From assembly GCF_900102005.1 (NCBI RefSeq), contig NZ_LT627736.1, positions 2,604,001 to 2,668,000 on the forward strand: DNA of 64,000 nucleotides. The letters run 5' to 3'. How positions within the stretch are numbered: the stretch's first letter is position 1; every line of letters begins with the position of its first letter. Source of the stretch: Microbacterium sp. LKL04. Its GTDB lineage: Bacteria > Actinomycetota > Actinomycetes > Actinomycetales > Microbacteriaceae. Of this stretch, positions 1 to 8,882 are shown one piece after another. A program made the position numbers and the translations under genes. The notes under the pieces were generated by a model. That model saw only the letters and a list, made by a program, of their open reading frames with translations. It had not been told where the DNA came from and made no database searches.

Positions 1-6
1 ACGCGC

Positions 7-1497
7 ATGAGCGAGAGCACGACCACCGTCCGCACCCCCGGTGCGGCCCCCGTCCCGACGAATCCGTGGCCCGCGCTGTGGGCGCTCGTCCTCGGGTTCT
101 TCATGATCCTCGTCGACACCACGATCGTCTCGGTGGCGAACCCTGCCATCAAGGCGGCGCTCGACCCCACCACCAGCAACCTCGACAACGTCGTGTGGGT
201 CACGTCCGCCTACCTGCTGACGTACGCCGTCCCGCTGCTCGTGACGGGGCGCCTCGGCGACCGGTTCGGGCCGAAGAACATCTACCTCATCGGGCTCGCG
301 ATCTTCACGCTCGCCTCGCTGGCGTGCGGACTGTCGGGCTCGCTCGAGATGCTGATCATCGCGCGCGCCGCCCAGGGCCTCGGCGCCGCGCTCATGACGC
401 CGCAGACGATGGCAGTCATCACCCGCACGTTCCCCGCCGAGCGACGCGGAGCGGCCATGGGCCTCTGGGGTGCGACCGCCGGTGTCGCCACCCTCGTCGG
501 TCCGCTCGCGGGCGGACTGCTCGTCGACGGCTTCGGTTGGGAGTGGATCTTCTTCGTCAACATCCCCGTCGGGATCATCGCCTTCGTCCTCGCCGTGCGC
601 CTCGTTCCGCAGCTCGAGACGCACCCGCACCGATTCGACGTGCTCGGCGTCGTCCTCAGCGCGGTCGCCCTGTTCCTCATCGTCTTCGGACTGCAAGAGG
701 GCCAGCACTACGAGTGGGCGCCCTGGGTGTGGGTCATGATCGTCGCCGGTGTCGCCGTCCTCGCGGTCTTCGTCTGGACGCAGGCGCGCACCAAGAGCGA
801 ACCCCTTGTGCCGCTCGCGCTGTTCCGCGACCGGAACTTCGCGATCTCGAACCTCGCGATCGCCGCCGTCGGTTTCACCGTGACGAGCATGGCCCTGCCG
901 ATGGCGTTCTTCACGCAGCTCGCGCGCGGACTCACCCCGACGGAGTCGGCACTGCTGCTCATCCCGATGGCGGTGCTGTCGGGAGTCCTCGCACCCTTTG
1001 CAGGCCGCATCCTCGACCGGGTCGACCCGCGGGTGCTGCTCGTTCCCGGACTGTCGCTCATGGTCGTCGGTCTCGTCGGCTACGTGCTTCTGATGAACAC
1101 CGAGGCCCCCGTCCTCCTGCTGCTCATCCCCTCGGCCATCATCGGCGTCGCGAACGCCGGCATGTGGGGACCGCTGGCCACCACCGCGACCCGCAACCTC
1201 CCGCCGCAGCAGGCGGGCGCGGGCTCGGGCATCTACAACACGACGCGGACGATCGGTTCGGTCATCGGGTCGGCTGCGATCGCCGCCGTCATGCAGGCGC
1301 GCCTCGAGGCGAACCTGCCCGGTGCGGGCGATGCAGCCAGTGGCGATTTCGGCGGAGGTGGCGGGATGCCGCCCGCCGTCGCCGAGGGATTCTCGACCGC
1401 CATGGGTCAGGCGATGCTGCTGCCGGCCGCCGTCATCGCGGTGGGCGTCGTGCTGGTGCTGTTCCTGCGTCGGCCGGCGCACCTCGCGAAGCGCTAG
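7..1497 (+). CDS. MFS drug exporter, DHA2 (EmrB/QacA) family
   Basis: Predicted proton-driven exporter of the 14-helix DHA2 branch of the major facilitator superfamily, acting in the plasma membrane. The 496 residues fit the family. Visible marks are the acidic first-helix motif ILVDTTIVSVANPAI (residues about 34-48), the cytoplasmic loop motif GRLGDRFGPKN (about 81-91) and the glycine/proline-rich helix-5 segment GPLAGGLL. A glycine run sits in the last loop near residue 450. The substrate cannot be read from sequence. The ATG lies six bases from the window edge, so the promoter and any neighbouring regulator are out of view. The gene is convergent with purD, and a 20-bp tandem repeat spans the two stop codons. 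Confidence 0.9.
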   Translation: MSESTTTVRTPGAAPVPTNPWPALWALVLGFFMILVDTTIVSVANPAIKAALDPTTSNLDNVVWVTSAYLLTYAVPLLVTGRLGDRFGPKNIYLIGLAIFTLASLACGLSGSLEMLIIARAAQGLGAALMTPQTMAVITRTFPAERRGAAMGLWGATAGVATLVGPLAGGLLVDGFGWEWIFFVNIPVGIIAFVLAVRLVPQLETHPHRFDVLGVVLSAVALFLIVFGLQEGQHYEWAPWVWVMIVAGVAVLAVFVWTQARTKSEPLVPLALFRDRNFAISNLAIAAVGFTVTSMALPMAFFTQLARGLTPTESALLLIPMAVLSGVLAPFAGRILDRVDPRVLLVPGLSLMVVGLVGYVLLMNTEAPVLLLLIPSAIIGVANAGMWGPLATTATRNLPPQQAGAGSGIYNTTRTIGSVIGSAAIAAVMQARLEANLPGAGDAASGDFGGGGGMPPAVAEGFSTAMGQAMLLPAAVIAVGVVLVLFLRRPAHLAKR

Positions 1498-1538
1498 AGG
1501 TCACTGCGAAGCGCTGAAGGTCACTGCGAAGCGCTGAG
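1489..1538. repeat. 20-bp tandem repeat across two convergent stop codons
   Basis: The unit AAGCGCTGAAGGTCACTGCG is present as two full copies (the first, 1489-1508, differs at two bases) plus a 10-base third start at 1529. The first copy contains the TAG of the MFS gene. The second and third encode the last residues and the stop of purD on the other strand. It looks like slippage or unequal crossover at the gene junction. Confidence 0.85.
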
Positions 1539-2792
1539 CGCGATGTCGCGGCGGTAGTGCGCCCCCTCGAGCGAGATCTGCTCGAGGGCGGCGTACGCCC
1601 GGGCGCGGGCGTCGGCGAGGTCCGCGCCGAGGGCTACGACGTTCAGCACGCGGCCACCGGTCGCGATGAGTCCGCCATCGGCGTCCGTGGTCGCCGCGTG
1701 GGCGAGGTGGACGCCGTCGACGGATGCCGCGGCATCCGTTCCCGTGAGAGGGCGACCCGTGAGCGGCTGCTCGGGGTATCCCTCGCTGGCCAGGACGACG
1801 GTGACGGCCGCCTCGGCGGAGAACTCCGGAGCGGGCTCGGACTCGAGCGTGCCGCTCGCGGCGGCGAGCAGCAGCCGTGACAGCGGGCTCGTCAGCCGGG
1901 GGAGGACGACCTGCGTCTCGGGGTCGCCGAAGCGCGCGTTGAACTCGATGACCTTCACGCCGGCGTCGGTCAGGATGAGCCCGGCGTAGAGCAGCCCGAT
2001 GAACGGGGTGCCCTCGGCATCCAGCTGTCGGATGACGGGCTCCGCGACCTCAGTGGTCACCTGCGCGACGAACGCCTCTTCGCTGCCGAAGCGATCCGCG
2101 AGCCAGGGGAGGGGCGAGTACGCGCCCATGCCGCCCGTGTTGGGCCCCTCGTCGCCGTCGAGCGCGCGCTTGAAGTCCTGCGCGGGGCTGAGCGCGCGGA
2201 CGGTGTCGCCGTCGCTCAGGAAGAAGAGCGAGACCTCGGGGCCGGCGAGGAACTCCTCGACCAGCACGGGGCCGCTCGGCAGGTAGGTGTCGGCGTGGGC
2301 GAGGGCTGCCTCGCGGTCGGACGTGACGATGACGCCCTTTCCGGCAGCGAGCCCGTCGGCCTTCACGACGTAGGGGGCGCCGAACTCGTCGATCGCGGCG
2401 GCGACCTCGTCGCGGGTCTGCGCGCGCGCCGCGCGTCCGGTCGGGACGCCCGCGGCATCCATGATCCGCTTCGCGAACGCCTTCGACCCCTCCATCTGCG
2501 CGGCGGCCTTGCCCGGTCCGAAGACGGGGATGCCGCGCTCGCGCAGCGCATCGGCGACGCCCGCGACCAGCGGTGCTTCGGGACCGATCACGACGAGGTC
2601 GATGTGCTGCTCGTTCGCGAAGGCGGTCACGGCGGCGGGGTCGTTCTGGTCGAGGTCTGCGACGAGGGCCGCGTCGGCGGCGATGCCGGCGTTGCCGGGG
2701 GCCGCGAAGATCTCGTGCCCGGCGCCTTCGGCGACCAGAGCGAGGATGATGGCGTGCTCGCGCGCGCCCGAGCCGAGGACCAGGATCTTCAC
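1521..2792 (-). CDS. purD: Phosphoribosylamine--glycine ligase
   Basis: GAR synthetase, second step of de novo purine synthesis: joins glycine to phosphoribosylamine using ATP, in the cytoplasm. The 423 residues match the monofunctional family. An N-terminal fold with GSGAREHAI (about residues 7-15) is followed by an ATP-grasp domain with KADGLAAGKGV (about 143-153) and the metal-binding stretch FNARFGDPETQ (about 286-296). The GTG start is supported by TAGTCT (2799-2804 on the minus strand) ending six bases upstream, as expected for a leaderless transcript. It is not in an operon with purM-purF, which lie 2.2 kb away on the other strand. Confidence 0.96.
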   Translation of the reverse strand: MKILVLGSGAREHAIILALVAEGAGHEIFAAPGNAGIAADAALVADLDQNDPAAVTAFANEQHIDLVVIGPEAPLVAGVADALRERGIPVFGPGKAAAQMEGSKAFAKRIMDAAGVPTGRAARAQTRDEVAAAIDEFGAPYVVKADGLAAGKGVIVTSDREAALAHADTYLPSGPVLVEEFLAGPEVSLFFLSDGDTVRALSPAQDFKRALDGDEGPNTGGMGAYSPLPWLADRFGSEEAFVAQVTTEVAEPVIRQLDAEGTPFIGLLYAGLILTDAGVKVIEFNARFGDPETQVVLPRLTSPLSRLLLAAASGTLESEPAPEFSAEAAVTVVLASEGYPEQPLTGRPLTGTDAAASVDGVHLAHAATTDADGGLIATGGRVLNVVALGADLADARARAYAALEQISLEGAHYRRDIALSASQ

Positions 2793-2836
2793 CCCGCCAG
2801 ACTACCGAGCGCCGCGCGCGCGTTACGGTGGCATCC

Positions 2837-3190
2837 ATGGCTCGCACCATCAGCACCGGAGACGGGCGCAACGCGCTCGCCGCCGTCGCCGCAGGCTCCG
2901 CGGCGCGCACCGACCTCGCCACCGCCGTCCGCTATCTGCTGCAATTGCTCGTCGAGAAGGCGCCCGGCAACTCCGTCGAGGTCCGCGTCCCTCCCTTCGG
3001 CGCCGTGCAGGTGGTCGAGGGCCCGCGTCACACACGCGGCACCCCTCCCAACGTCATCGAGACGGATGCCGCGACCTGGATCGCGCTCGCCACCGGTCAG
3101 ACCGCCTGGGCCGACGCCGTCACAGCCGGCACCGTCCGCGCGTCGGGCGTGCGGGCCAACCTCGACGGACTCCTCCCGCTGCGACCCTGA
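2837..3190 (+). CDS. Bacterial sterol-carrier-family protein (SCP_3 type)
   Basis: Small cytoplasmic protein of 117 residues resembling the actinobacterial 'sterol carrier family protein' annotated near pur genes. The central stretch NSVEVRVPPFGAVQVVEGPRHTRGTPPNVIE and the helix DAATWIALATGQTAWADAV are typical. Ligand and role are unknown; the name is by fold family only. I choose the ATG at 2837 rather than the GTG at 2828 because TACGGT (2824-2829) would be the -10 box of a leaderless transcript starting at 2837. The gene is divergent from purD with a 44-base gap holding both promoters. Confidence 0.75.
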   Translation: MARTISTGDGRNALAAVAAGSAARTDLATAVRYLLQLLVEKAPGNSVEVRVPPFGAVQVVEGPRHTRGTPPNVIETDAATWIALATGQTAWADAVTAGTVRASGVRANLDGLLPLRP

Positions 3191-3243
3191 AGACCTCGCG
3201 GCAGCCCCGCCCGCCGGTACGATCGCCTGCGGAGAGGAACCGC

Positions 3244-3996
3244 ATGCAGGCACGACACCTCGGGGTGAACGCGCGTTCGGCGATCCTCGTGATCGCTCTG
3301 GCGGCCGCTCTCCTCCCCGTCACCGCGATCTCCGCTCAGGCCGCACCCCGCACGTGCACCGTGTCCGAGGCAAAGCTCGTGTGGGATGCCGGTGCCTCCG
3401 ATGTGCAGGCGAGCGGCTCCGTCACCGCCGATGACAGCACCCTCACCTTCGAGGAGGGCAAGGGCGTGCTCGAGCCGATCGCCCCGGCCGGCAGCGTGAG
3501 CTTCGACGGCTCGCTCGTCTACACGAATACGGCCGGCGTGAAGACGACCCTTTCGGCGCCGACCCTCGTCCTCGACGGCGAGAGGGGATCTCTTCTCTTC
3601 GACGTACAACCCGAGGGTGCCGACCAGATGCCGCAGGCTCCGTTGGCGACGATCGATCTGCGAGCCGCCGCGGTCTCCGAGGCGGGCGACACCGTCAACC
3701 TCGACGGGGTCGCCGCGGCGACCGAGCCGACCGCCGAGGGTCGCGAGGTCCTGTGGTCAGGAGCCTCCGGCACGCTCGACCTGGCCGTCGCTGCGACGTG
3801 CACCACCGCCGAGCCGGCTGCGGCGCCGGCCGGTGACGAAGCGGATGCCGGGGGCACCGGCATCCTGGTTCCCGTCATCGTCGTGGGGGTCGCGGCGCTC
3901 CTCGCGACGCTTCTGGCGGTCGGATCGGTGCAGCGGCGCAAGCGCAACAGCGCTCGCGCGGCCCAGCCGGAGATGGTCGACGACCCGCGTCCGTGA
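3244..3996 (+). CDS. Secreted membrane-anchored protein, possibly HtaA-like
   Basis: A 250-residue exported protein: signal peptide (about 1-34, hydrophobic core ILVIALAAALLPVTAI, likely cleavage after AQA), an extracellular beta-rich region (about 35-195) with two cysteines (CTVSEAKLVW and AATCTT) that may pair, an Ala/Glu/Asp linker, then a C-terminal membrane helix (about 212-232) and a basic tail QRRKRN. The run of 'GSVSFDGSLVY' and 'PTLVLDGERGSLLFDV' faintly resembles HtaA haem-binding domains of corynebacteria, but the usual N-terminal FR.Y segment is absent, so haem binding is only a guess. RBS GAGAGGAA precedes the ATG. Confidence 0.6.
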   Translation: MQARHLGVNARSAILVIALAAALLPVTAISAQAAPRTCTVSEAKLVWDAGASDVQASGSVTADDSTLTFEEGKGVLEPIAPAGSVSFDGSLVYTNTAGVKTTLSAPTLVLDGERGSLLFDVQPEGADQMPQAPLATIDLRAAAVSEAGDTVNLDGVAAATEPTAEGREVLWSGASGTLDLAVAATCTTAEPAAAPAGDEADAGGTGILVPVIVVGVAALLATLLAVGSVQRRKRNSARAAQPEMVDDPRP

Positions 3997-4018
3997 GGCG
4001 GGGGTGGACAATGGACTC

Positions 4019-4336
4019 ATGGCCGAGCATTCCGAAACGAACGTCGAGTCCGCGCAACTGCGGCGCACTCCTCGGTTCGCCGCGTTCTTCGCAGCGGGGG
4101 CGGCACTCGGCATCGTCGTTGCGCTCATCCTGACGTACGCGTTCGGTGACGGTCAGATCAGTGAGAGCACGGGCGCGACCTATTCGCAGAGCCAGGTCTT
4201 CGGCTTCCTGCTGCTCGGCTGCGTGCCGGCGGGCGTAGCGCTCGGCGGGCTCGTCGCCCTCATCTTCGACCGCGTGCTGGGACGGCGGAGCACCACGGTG
4301 CGCATCGAGCGGGAACGCGTCGAAGAGTCCGACTGA
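4019..4336 (+). CDS. Small two-helix membrane protein
   Basis: A 105-residue protein with a hydrophilic N-terminus, a first membrane helix (about 21-42, FAAFFAAGAALGIVVALILTY), a polar loop, a second helix (about 62-87) and a basic then acidic tail. Related Microbacteriaceae proteins are often mislabelled 'potassium transporter Trk'; nothing here supports ion transport. The ATG lies six bases after GACAAT, a plausible -10 for a leaderless start. It ends directly against the stop of the next gene on the opposite strand (TGATCA contains both stops). Function unknown. Confidence 0.6.
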   Translation: MAEHSETNVESAQLRRTPRFAAFFAAGAALGIVVALILTYAFGDGQISESTGATYSQSQVFGFLLLGCVPAGVALGGLVALIFDRVLGRRSTTVRIERERVEESD

Positions 4337-4945
4337 TCAGGCGAGTTCGGCGATGATCGGCTGAATCGCCGGGTCGAACGCTGCCACATCACCGCGCAGT
4401 CCGTCGGTGACAGCGATCGTGAGCGAGCCGATCCACCACACGCCCCGCTGCGTCAGCGGGAGCACCTGAACGTTGAGCTCGAACGAGTGCGCGCGACGTC
4501 CGACGCGCCGCTCGTGTTCGGCGATCGCGCTCGCGTAGGCGCGGTAGCTGCTGGCCGAGCCCGAACGAGCCTGCGCGGCGTAGCGGTCGCTCGCCCAGTT
4601 CGCGTAGGCGACGGCATCCTCCGCCAACGGGGCCATGGCCGCCCGCAGCTCGTCGAACCCCTCGACGGGCAGCACAGCGAGGGTCTCGAAGCCGTCGACC
4701 AGATCGAGCGGAACAGGAGAGGGGTGCGCCTGCGGCTCGACCGCCATCGCCCAGTACGCCAACCACTGCCGCTGCAGGACGGCGGCGGCGTCATCGTCGA
4801 CGGGCTGCGCTGCGGGAGCTCCTCGCAGGTGGGGAAGCTCCTCGGGAGCACGGATGCCGAGCGCCTGGCGCACGTACAGCGCGACGAGCACCGTCGTGCT
4901 CGCGTCCTCCCGTACGACCCACTCGGGCCGCTCAGCCCCGCTCAT
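4337..4945 (-). CDS. Conserved hypothetical protein, 202 residues
   Basis: Not recognised. No membrane helix or signal peptide. The protein has an Ala-rich helical middle (DELRAAMAPLAEDAVAYANWASDRYAAQ) and a beta-like C-terminus (HSFELNVQVLPLTQRGVWWIGSLTIAVTD). The start is well supported: TAGGAT (4952-4957, minus strand) ends six bases before the ATG, a leaderless promoter arrangement. It is divergent from purM with an 85-base gap. Coding is supported by third-position G/C bias and by the good promoter, not by any family match. Confidence 0.6.
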   Translation of the reverse strand: MSGAERPEWVVREDASTTVLVALYVRQALGIRAPEELPHLRGAPAAQPVDDDAAAVLQRQWLAYWAMAVEPQAHPSPVPLDLVDGFETLAVLPVEGFDELRAAMAPLAEDAVAYANWASDRYAAQARSGSASSYRAYASAIAEHERRVGRRAHSFELNVQVLPLTQRGVWWIGSLTIAVTDGLRGDVAAFDPAIQPIIAELA

Positions 4946-5030
4946 GGCGACATCCTATGGCGCCCCTGTGGTCGGCGTCCCGTGGCGATGATGGCGGATC
5001 ACCCGGTCCGGTGGCCGGTAGGCTGTGCGG

Positions 5031-6143
5031 GTGGCCTCGACTCCCACCGATCCCTATTCCGCTGCCGGCGTCGACACCGCGGCGGGGGACCTCGCCGTCG
5101 AGTTGATGAAATCGGCCGTCCGTCGCACCCAGGGCCCTGAGGTCCTCGGCGGCGTGGGCGGCTTCGCCGGACTCTTCGACGCATCCGCCCTGCTCGGCTA
5201 CACCAAGCCGCTGCTCGCGACCTCGACCGACGGCGTCGGCACGAAGGTCGCCATCGCGCAGGCGATCGACAAGCACGACACGATCGGCCAGGACCTGGTC
5301 GGCATGGTCGTCGACGACATCGTCGTGGTGGGTGCGAAGCCCCTCTTCATGACGGACTACATCGCGACGGGCAAGGTGTTCCCCGAGCGCATCGCCGACA
5401 TCGTCCGCGGCATCGCCGACGGCTGCTCCGCCACGGGGACGGCGCTCGTCGGCGGCGAGACCGCCGAGCATCCGGGGCTCCTCGGCATCAACGACTACGA
5501 CGTCGCAGGAGCCGCGACCGGTGTCGTCGAAGCGGATGCCGTCCTCGGCGCCGACCGCGTCCGCTCGGGCGACGTCGTCCTGGCACTCGCCTCGAGCGGG
5601 CCGCACTCCAACGGCTACTCGCTCATCCGCCACATCATCGCGAACGCGGGGATCGGCTACGGCGACAACGCCGCCGACTTCGGTCGCACGTGGGGCGAGG
5701 AGCTCCTCGAGCCCACCCGCCTCTACACGTCACCGCTGCTGCGCGCGATCGACGCGCACCCGGGCGCGATCCACTCCCTGAGCCACGTCACCGGCGGCGG
5801 CATCGCGGCCAATCTCGCGCGCGTGCTGCCCGTGGGCACCTGGGTCGACGTCGACCGCTCCACCTGGTCGCCCTCGCCCGTCTTCCGCGTGCTCGCCGAC
5901 ATCGGCGGGCTGTCGCTCGAGCAGACCGAGGGCACGTGGAACCTCGGCATCGGCTTCCTCGCGGTCGTCTCGCCTGAGACCGCCGAGGCTGCGGCATCCA
6001 CCCTCTCGGCAGAGGGCATCCACACCTGGCAGGTCGGGACGGTGTCGGATTCGGCGCTGCCGGCCGGCGACTACGAGCAGGGCGCGAAGGGCGTCGACGG
6101 CGGCGCAGTCCGCCTGGTCGGTTCCTTCGCAGAAACGGACTGA
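5031..6143 (+). CDS. purM: Phosphoribosylformylglycinamidine cyclo-ligase
   Basis: AIR synthetase, fifth step of purine synthesis: ATP-dependent ring closure of FGAM to AIR. It has 370 residues with the family signature DPYSAAGVD at the N-terminus, STDGVGTKV (near residue 64), GMVVDDIVVVGAKPLFMTDY and GGETAEHPG. The GTG at 5031 is chosen over the GTG at 5025 because TAGGCT (5019-5024) leaves exactly six bases to 5031, the spacing seen at other leaderless starts here. purF follows after 9 bases, so the two are almost certainly co-transcribed. Confidence 0.96.
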   Translation: MASTPTDPYSAAGVDTAAGDLAVELMKSAVRRTQGPEVLGGVGGFAGLFDASALLGYTKPLLATSTDGVGTKVAIAQAIDKHDTIGQDLVGMVVDDIVVVGAKPLFMTDYIATGKVFPERIADIVRGIADGCSATGTALVGGETAEHPGLLGINDYDVAGAATGVVEADAVLGADRVRSGDVVLALASSGPHSNGYSLIRHIIANAGIGYGDNAADFGRTWGEELLEPTRLYTSPLLRAIDAHPGAIHSLSHVTGGGIAANLARVLPVGTWVDVDRSTWSPSPVFRVLADIGGLSLEQTEGTWNLGIGFLAVVSPETAEAAASTLSAEGIHTWQVGTVSDSALPAGDYEQGAKGVDGGAVRLVGSFAETD

Positions 6144-6152
6144 GCTACACCT

Positions 6153-7616
6153 ATGTGCGGAATCGTCGGCGTCGTCGCTCAGGGGCCCGCCAACCAAGAG
6201 GTCTACGACGCCCTGCTGCTGCTGCAGCACCGCGGTCAGGACTCGACCGGTATCGCGACGGCCGAATCGAGCGGCATCTTCCACATCGCGAAGAACCGCG
6301 GCATGGTGCGCGAGGCGTTCCGCACCCGCGACATGCGCGCGCTCCTGGGGACGATCGGCCTGGGTCACGTCCGCTACGCCACGAAGGGCACCGCCTCGAA
6401 CGAGGAGGAGGCGCAGCCGTTCTACGTCAACGCCCCGTACGGCATCGTCCTCGTCCACAACGGCAACCTCACGAACACGCGCGAGCTCACCGAGGAGCTC
6501 TTCCGCACCGATCGCCGTCACCTGAACACGAGCTCCGACACCGAACTGCTCGTCAACGTCCTGGCGAACGAGCTGCAGCAGGTCATTTCGGGTCTCGAGC
6601 TCGACCACGAGCAGATCTTCGAGGCCGTCACGCGCGTCCACCAGCGCGTCGAGGGCTCCTACGCCGCGATCGCGTTGATCGCCGGATACGGGTTGCTGTC
6701 CTTCCGTGATCCCTTCGGCATCCGTCCCCTGATCCTCGGCACCCGCAAGGCCGAGAACGGCCGGTACGAGTGGACCGTCGCGTCCGAATCGCTCGTCCTC
6801 GAGAACGGCGGCTTCGAGGTCGTCCGCGACGTCGAGCCGGGCGAGGCCGTGTTCATCGATCTCGAGGGCAACCTCTTCACGCAGCAGGTCGCCCCGAGCC
6901 CGAAGCTCGTGCCGTGCTCGTTCGAGTACGTCTACCTCGCGCGTCCCGACTCGGTCATGAACGGCATCTCGGTCTACGAGGCCCGTCTGCGGATGGGCGA
7001 GCGCCTCGCCGACACGATCGCGAAGTACACCCCCGATGGGTCGATCGACGTCGTCATGCCGATCCCCGACTCCTCTCGTCCCGCCGCGATGCAGGTCGCG
7101 CGCAAGCTCGGCATCGAGTACCGCGAGGGCTTCTACAAGAACCGTTACATCGGCCGGACGTTCATCATGCCGGGCCAGGCGATCCGCAAGAAGAGCGTGC
7201 GCCAGAAGCTCAACGCGATGTCGACCGAGTTCAAGGGCAAGAACGTCCTCCTGATCGACGACTCGATCGTCCGCGGGACCACGTCGCGCGAGATCATCCA
7301 GATGGCTCGGGATGCCGGGGCCAAGTCGGTGACGTTCGCGTCGGCCGCGCCCCCCATCCGCTTCCCGCACGTCTACGGCATCAACATGCCGTCGCGTCAC
7401 GAGCTCGTCGCGTACAACCGGACGATCCCCGAGATCGCCGAGGAGCTCGGCTGCGACTATCTCGTCTACCAGGAGATCGACGATCTGAAGGCGGCGATCC
7501 TCGAGGGCGCTCCCGACGTCGAGGACCTCGACATGAGCTGCTTCGACGGTCGGTACGTCACCGGCACGGTCAGCGACGAGTACCTCGCCTGGGTCGAGGG
7601 CACCCAGGAGTCCTGA
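6153..7616 (+). CDS. purF: Amidophosphoribosyltransferase
   Basis: First committed step of purine synthesis: transfers amide nitrogen from glutamine to PRPP. It has 487 residues. The catalytic cysteine is residue 2 (MCGIVGVV), so no propeptide needs removal. The glutaminase half continues with LLLQHRGQDSTGIA and RYATKGT. The phosphoribosyltransferase half has the PRPP loop VLLIDDSIVRGTTSREI (about 368-384). Cysteines at PCSFEYVY, LGCDY and MSCFDGRY resemble part of the iron-sulfur ligand set of the Bacillus-type enzyme; whether a cluster is present is not decided. Second gene of the purM-purF operon. Confidence 0.97.
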   Translation: MCGIVGVVAQGPANQEVYDALLLLQHRGQDSTGIATAESSGIFHIAKNRGMVREAFRTRDMRALLGTIGLGHVRYATKGTASNEEEAQPFYVNAPYGIVLVHNGNLTNTRELTEELFRTDRRHLNTSSDTELLVNVLANELQQVISGLELDHEQIFEAVTRVHQRVEGSYAAIALIAGYGLLSFRDPFGIRPLILGTRKAENGRYEWTVASESLVLENGGFEVVRDVEPGEAVFIDLEGNLFTQQVAPSPKLVPCSFEYVYLARPDSVMNGISVYEARLRMGERLADTIAKYTPDGSIDVVMPIPDSSRPAAMQVARKLGIEYREGFYKNRYIGRTFIMPGQAIRKKSVRQKLNAMSTEFKGKNVLLIDDSIVRGTTSREIIQMARDAGAKSVTFASAAPPIRFPHVYGINMPSRHELVAYNRTIPEIAEELGCDYLVYQEIDDLKAAILEGAPDVEDLDMSCFDGRYVTGTVSDEYLAWVEGTQES

Positions 7617-7634
7617 GCGGCCTAGGCTGAGTCG

Positions 7635-8867
7635 GTGACGACACCTGACCCCCTCGCCGTGGGACGGGGCCGGATCCTCGCCGTCGTCGGCATCGTCCTC
7701 CTCGCGTTCTCACTGCGATCGGCGGTCGCGTCGCTGTCGCCGCTGTTCGATGCGATCGGCGAGGACTTCGATCTCCCCGCCGCCGTGCTGGGACTCATCG
7801 GCACGGTGCCGCCGCTCTGCTTCGCGGTTTTCGGTCTGCTCGCCGCCGGCTTCGAACGCCGGTTCGGCCTCGAGCGCACGACCCTCGTCGCGCTCGGCGC
7901 CGTGGGGCTCGGACTCGTCGCCCGCGCCGCCGCGCTCGATGCGTACGGACTGCTGTTCGGGTCCGCGCTGATCTTCGCGGGTGTCGGCGTCGGCAACGTC
8001 CTCGTGCCGGCGCTGGTGAAGAAGTACTTCGCCGAGCGCATCGGCCTGCTCACGACCGTCTACACGACGACCATGGCCGTGTCGACGTTCCTGCCCCCGC
8101 TGATCGCGGTGCCCATCGCCGACGCCGCCGGGTGGCGTACGTCGCTCGGGGTGTGGGCGGTGTTCGCGGTGGCGGGGTTGATCCCCTGGATCGTGCTCGC
8201 CGTCCGTTCCCGCCGCGCCGCCGCGGCGGACGTGGACCTCGAGGCTCCCAGCACCCGTGTGTTCGGGCGGATGTGGCGGCTCCCCACCGCGTGGGCGCTC
8301 GCCATCACCTTCTTCGCCTCGAGCGCCGTCGCCTACACGTCGTTCGCCTGGCTGCCGAAGATCCTCGTCGACACCGCGGGTGTCACGCCCCAGGTCGCCG
8401 GGGTCCTGCTCTCGCTGTTCGCTCTCATCGGGCTGCCGGCGTCGCTCGTGGTGCCCGCGCTCGTCGCACGGCGCGGCGTCGTGCTGCCGCTGTTCATCGT
8501 GGCCTCGGCGTCGGGTGTGCTCGGAGCGGGTGGGCTGCTGGTGGCCCCGGCATCCGCTCCCTGGCTCTGGGTGGCGCTCCTCGGAACGCTCCCGCTGCTG
8601 TTCCCGCTCGTGCTGACCTCGGTCGGACTTCGCACGCGGACGCACGACGCGACGGTCGCCCTCAGCGCATTCGCTCAGAGCGTGGGTTACGGCGTGACGA
8701 TGTTCATGCCGATCGGGGTCGGCGTCCTGCACGATGCCACCGACTCATGGACGGCGCCGCTCGTGATCCTCATCGGGATCTCGCTCCTGGCGCTTCCCGC
8801 AGGCGTTGTGATCGCACGACGGAAGACGGTCGAACAGGAGTGGGAACAGCGCCACGGATCGTGGTGA
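7635..8867 (+). CDS. MFS transporter, CynX/NimT (cyanate permease-like) family
   Basis: A 12-helix major facilitator of 410 residues in the plasma membrane. Family marks are the start GIVLLAFSLRSAVASLSPLF, the loop FGLLAAGFERRFGLERT and VGNVLVPALVKKYFAERIGLLT, which are typical of the CynX/NimT group. Substrates in this group are small anions or nitroimidazoles; the actual one is unknown. The GTG start is six bases after TAGGCT (7623-7628), implying its own leaderless promoter despite lying just 18 bases after purF. It is convergent with the DUF3073 gene. Confidence 0.88.
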   Translation: MTTPDPLAVGRGRILAVVGIVLLAFSLRSAVASLSPLFDAIGEDFDLPAAVLGLIGTVPPLCFAVFGLLAAGFERRFGLERTTLVALGAVGLGLVARAAALDAYGLLFGSALIFAGVGVGNVLVPALVKKYFAERIGLLTTVYTTTMAVSTFLPPLIAVPIADAAGWRTSLGVWAVFAVAGLIPWIVLAVRSRRAAAADVDLEAPSTRVFGRMWRLPTAWALAITFFASSAVAYTSFAWLPKILVDTAGVTPQVAGVLLSLFALIGLPASLVVPALVARRGVVLPLFIVASASGVLGAGGLLVAPASAPWLWVALLGTLPLLFPLVLTSVGLRTRTHDATVALSAFAQSVGYGVTMFMPIGVGVLHDATDSWTAPLVILIGISLLALPAGVVIARRKTVEQEWEQRHGSW

Positions 8868-8882
8868 GCGTGAAGGTGGAGG

